From Chloracidobacterium sp. (GTDB lineage: Bacteria; Acidobacteriota; Blastocatellia; Pyrinomonadales; Pyrinomonadaceae): DNA of 64,000 bases. Position 1 is the first letter of the stretch; each line of letters opens with the position of its first letter. The position numbers were made by a program, and so were the translations under genes. Where the stretch lies: assembly GCA_016706275.1 (NCBI GenBank), contig JADJJY010000003.1, positions 682,001-746,000 on the forward strand, given 5' to 3'. Positions 61,807 through 64,000 of the stretch are shown in pieces. Below the pieces are notes generated by a model. The model was not told the DNA's origin. It made no database searches and saw nothing but the letters and a program-made list of their open reading frames with translations.

Positions 61807-62993
61807 TATTCCACAATATCTGACACGGTACCGGCACCGACCGTTCGGCCGCCTTCGCGGATGGCGAAGCGGAGGCCTTTTTCCATGGCGATCGGTGCGA
61901 TAAGCGTGATCTCCATCTGGATGTTGTCTCCCGGCATGACCATTTCGACTCCTGCCGGCAGGTCTGCGACACCTGTTACGTCCGTTGTTCTAAAGTAGAA
62001 CTGCGGGCGGTAACCTGTGAAGAACGGTGTGTGTCGTCCGCCTTCTTCTTTGGTGAGGACATAAGCCTCAGCCTTGAACTTGGTGTGCGGTGTGATCGAG
62101 CCCGGTTTGGCAATGACCTGTCCGCGTTCGATCTCTTTACGCTCAACACCACGGAGCAAGAGACCAACGTTGTCGCCTGCCATACCCGAATCGAGCAGCT
62201 TCTTGAACATCTCAACGCCGGTCACAACCGAGTTGCGTGTCTCTTTGATACCGACGATCTCGACCGGTTCGTTGACGTTGATAACGCCACGCTCGATACG
62301 GCCCGTTGCGACTGTTCCGCGGCCCTGGATGGTGAAGATGTCTTCGACCGGCATCAGGAACGGTTTGTCTGTTTCGCGGGCAGGTGTCGGGATGAAATCA
62401 TCTACAGCCTGCATCAACTCATCGATCTTTGGCTCCCAGGCAGCGTCGCCCTCGAGGGCTTTCAAAGCTGAACCCTGGATGATAGGTGTATCGTCGCCGG
62501 GGAATTCGTACGAGCTGAGCAGCTCACGGATCTCCATGTCTACGAGCTCGAGCAACTCTGCGTCATCGACCATGTCTGCCTTGTTCATAAAGACGACCAT
62601 CGAAGGCACACCGACCTGACGTGCGAGCAGGATGTGCTCGCGTGTCTGCGGCATAGGCCCGTCTGTCGCCGCTACTACAAGAATAGCTCCGTCCATCTGT
62701 GCCGCACCCGTGATCATGTTCTTGACATAATCGGCGTGGCCCGGACAGTCGACGTGTGCGTAGTGACGATTAGCCGTCTCATACTCAACGTGCGACGTCG
62801 CAATTGTGATACCACGAGCTTTTTCTTCAGGTGCGTTGTCGATCGAATCAAACGACCGAAACGTCATCTTTGCATTGTGCTTTGACATCACCTTTGTGAT
62901 AGCCGCCGTCAATGTCGTCTTGCCGTGATCCACGTGACCGATCGTTCCAATATTTACGTGCGGCTTGCTGCGATCGAATTTCTCTTTGCTCAT
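61806..62993 (-). CDS. tuf: Elongation factor Tu
   Basis: 395 residues; brings aminoacyl-tRNA to the ribosome. G1 GHVDHGKTT near residue 20, switch I region EEKARGITI, switch II DCPGHADYVKNM, G4 NKAD, G5 SALKAL. The rest is family-standard up to the final VSDIVE. It follows the tRNA-Thr gene and precedes rpmG. A second tuf copy, if any, lies outside the window. Confidence 0.99.
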   Translation of the reverse strand: MSKEKFDRSKPHVNIGTIGHVDHGKTTLTAAITKVMSKHNAKMTFRSFDSIDNAPEEKARGITIATSHVEYETANRHYAHVDCPGHADYVKNMITGAAQMDGAILVVAATDGPMPQTREHILLARQVGVPSMVVFMNKADMVDDAELLELVDMEIRELLSSYEFPGDDTPIIQGSALKALEGDAAWEPKIDELMQAVDDFIPTPARETDKPFLMPVEDIFTIQGRGTVATGRIERGVINVNEPVEIVGIKETRNSVVTGVEMFKKLLDSGMAGDNVGLLLRGVERKEIERGQVIAKPGSITPHTKFKAEAYVLTKEEGGRHTPFFTGYRPQFYFRTTDVTGVADLPAGVEMVMPGDNIQMEITLIAPIAMEKGLRFAIREGGRTVGAGTVSDIVE

Positions 62994-63034
62994 CTCTTTT
63001 CTAGTCCTCTCAAAATATTCTAATCAATAAAAAC

Positions 63035-63109
<75 letters not shown>

Positions 63110-63141
63110 CGGTTCTCCGTCTCGCCTGACAAACAACTAAT

Positions 63142-63217
63142 TGGAGCGGGAGACGAGGCTCGAACTCGCGACATTCAGCTTGGAAGGCTGACGCTCTACC
63201 AATTGAGCTACTCCCGC
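63142..63217 (-). tRNA. tRNA-Gly (TCC)
   Basis: Minus-strand cloverleaf with encoded CCA: acceptor GCGGGAG/CTCCCGC, anticodon stem TCAGC/GCTGA with loop CTTCCAA (anticodon TCC). It belongs to the Tyr-Gly-Thr-tuf group. Confidence 0.97.
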
Positions 63218-63220
63218 TCG

Positions 63221-63252
63221 TTTTGAAATTCCCCATCACTGAAATTTCAAAA
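63221..63252. repeat. Inverted repeat between tRNA-Gly and tRNA-Tyr
   Basis: TTTTGAAATT (63221-63230) pairs with AATTTCAAAA (63243-63252), a 10-bp stem with loop of 12 bases, inside the tRNA spacer. Confidence 0.75.
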
Positions 63253-63260
63253 TCCAAAAA

Positions 63261-63348
63261 TGGTGCATGGGGTAGGATTTGAACCTACGTAGGAATTTAA
63301 TCCGACGGGTTTACAGCCCGTTGCCTTTGACCGCTCGACCACCCATGC
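63261..63348 (-). tRNA. tRNA-Tyr (GTA)
   Basis: A class II tRNA with long variable arm: acceptor GCATGGG/CCCATGC, anticodon stem ACGGG/CCCGT with loop CTGTAAA (anticodon GTA), 3' CCA encoded. It is the first gene of the tRNA/tuf/rplK/rpoB group on the minus strand. The 63349-63454 gap holds no gene and may contain its promoter. Confidence 0.96.
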
Positions 63349-63454
63349 GTGATCTTTCTTGATGCAGTAATCGGCAATTAGAGCCAATTAGCAAATTCTT
63401 AATAATAGCTAAGGGTTTTACAACATGCAAGCGCGGTAAGTGTAGTTTTTAGCG

Positions 63455-64000
63455 CTACTTAGCTCCGGCACGCGGGTGAAACCGATCGTAGTTTTTTTTC
63501 ATCTGCACGCTCGTAATGTGCGTGTAGATCTGCGTCGTCGAAATATCGGCGTGACCGAGCATCTGCTGGACGCTGCGGATATCGGCGTTATTTTGTACCA
63601 GATGCGTTGCAAACGAATGTCTGAGCGTGTGAGGTGAAACCCCGGAAAGTCCGCATTTCTCGGCATACTCGACAATAAACGCATGGATCGTCTGCCGGTT
63701 GAGCGATGAGCCGCTTGGCGTGACAAACATATTATCGATCTCGATATTCTCGATCTTTCGCCGCGCAGATAGATAGCTTTTCAGCCATTCGACGGCACTT
63801 GCTCCGACCGGGACGCGGCGGGTTTTATTTCCCTTTCCGGTCGTCGTCACAATACCGGCATCTATATCAACATCATTTATTTTTAGGTTGACCGCCTCAG
63901 AAACACGTAAACCGGACGCATACATTAATTCCAAAATTGCCCGGTCGCGTAAACCTGTATCGGTCGATGTATCCGGCGTCCGCAGCAGCATCTCGATCTC
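63455..64000 (-). CDS. Tyrosine recombinase XerC/XerD, 3' part
   Basis: The frame is open to the right edge, so the N-terminal SAM-like domain is outside. The visible catalytic domain has the Arg in ASGLRVSEAVNL, the Lys in GKGNKTRRVPV, and HTLRHSFATHL. It also has GHADISTTQIYTHIT with the nucleophile Tyr in QIYTH. The final VQMKKNYDRFHPRA matches the XerD-type end better than XerC, but I leave the symbol open. Such enzymes resolve chromosome dimers at dif; no dif site is seen in the window. Confidence 0.93.
   Translation of the reverse strand, partial: EIEMLLRTPDTSTDTGLRDRAILELMYASGLRVSEAVNLKINDVDIDAGIVTTTGKGNKTRRVPVGASAVEWLKSYLSARRKIENIEIDNMFVTPSGSSLNRQTIHAFIVEYAEKCGLSGVSPHTLRHSFATHLVQNNADIRSVQQMLGHADISTTQIYTHITSVQMKKNYDRFHPRAGAK

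Overview
The window is a gene-dense bacterial chromosome segment of moderately high GC. It looks like Acidobacteriota, probably Blastocatellia/Pyrinomonadaceae-like. The clues are an Oar-type TonB-dependent receptor with an N-terminal carboxypeptidase-regulatory domain, several exported M13/M16/M24 peptidases, proteins with Asn-rich and Pro/Thr-rich linkers behind a zinc ribbon, and an RpoB with a Cys-rich insertion that I recall from acidobacterial RpoB. The placement is inference; no rRNA is present.

Layout. 1-9.9 kb: the end of an M16 peptidase gene carrying an in-frame palindromic element, small membrane and secreted proteins, queE-queC (7-deazaguanine synthesis), a tandemly duplicated small membrane protein with one copy frameshifted, pepP, and a DoxX-like protein. 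10-16 kb: NAD-type isocitrate dehydrogenase, thiO, a thioredoxin-domain protein, a frameshifted methyltransferase, a glycerophosphodiester phosphodiesterase and a TPR protein. 16-18.8 kb: a minus-strand cluster of cytochrome c, a Cys/His-rich lipoprotein and a cupredoxin/beta-barrel fusion, probably for copper or electron transfer. 19-31 kb: an ankyrin protein, a secreted HELFH protease, a cytosolic subtilase with zinc ribbons, a patatin, an RRM protein, DUF58, a frameshifted B12/radical-SAM protein and an outer-membrane protein. 31-33 kb: a coupled pair of a caspase-like/methyltransferase fusion and an Asp/Glu-racemase homologue, the most unusual system here. 33-48 kb: SpoIIM-like, zinc-ribbon, ABC exporter, ribA, TPR, Oar-type receptor, HD hydrolase, TonB-domain, PlsC and M13 peptidase genes.

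48.6-63.4 kb, read on the minus strand from the right, is the classical translation/transcription block: tRNA-Tyr, tRNA-Gly, tRNA-Thr, tuf, rpmG, tRNA-Trp, secE, nusG, rplK, rplA, rplJ, rplL, rpoB, rpoC. It makes elongation factor Tu, the preprotein translocase subunit SecE, NusG, the L11/L1/L10/L12 stalk proteins and RNA polymerase beta and beta-prime. The window ends inside a xerC/xerD-like recombinase gene.

Two patterns run across the window. Many intergenic gaps contain inverted repeats whose arms are built from short iterated words; the word differs by locus but the architecture recurs, including inside the ribosomal/RNAP block. Three genes are each broken by what looks like a one-base contraction of a short homopolymer, which may reflect assembly error rather than true pseudogenes.
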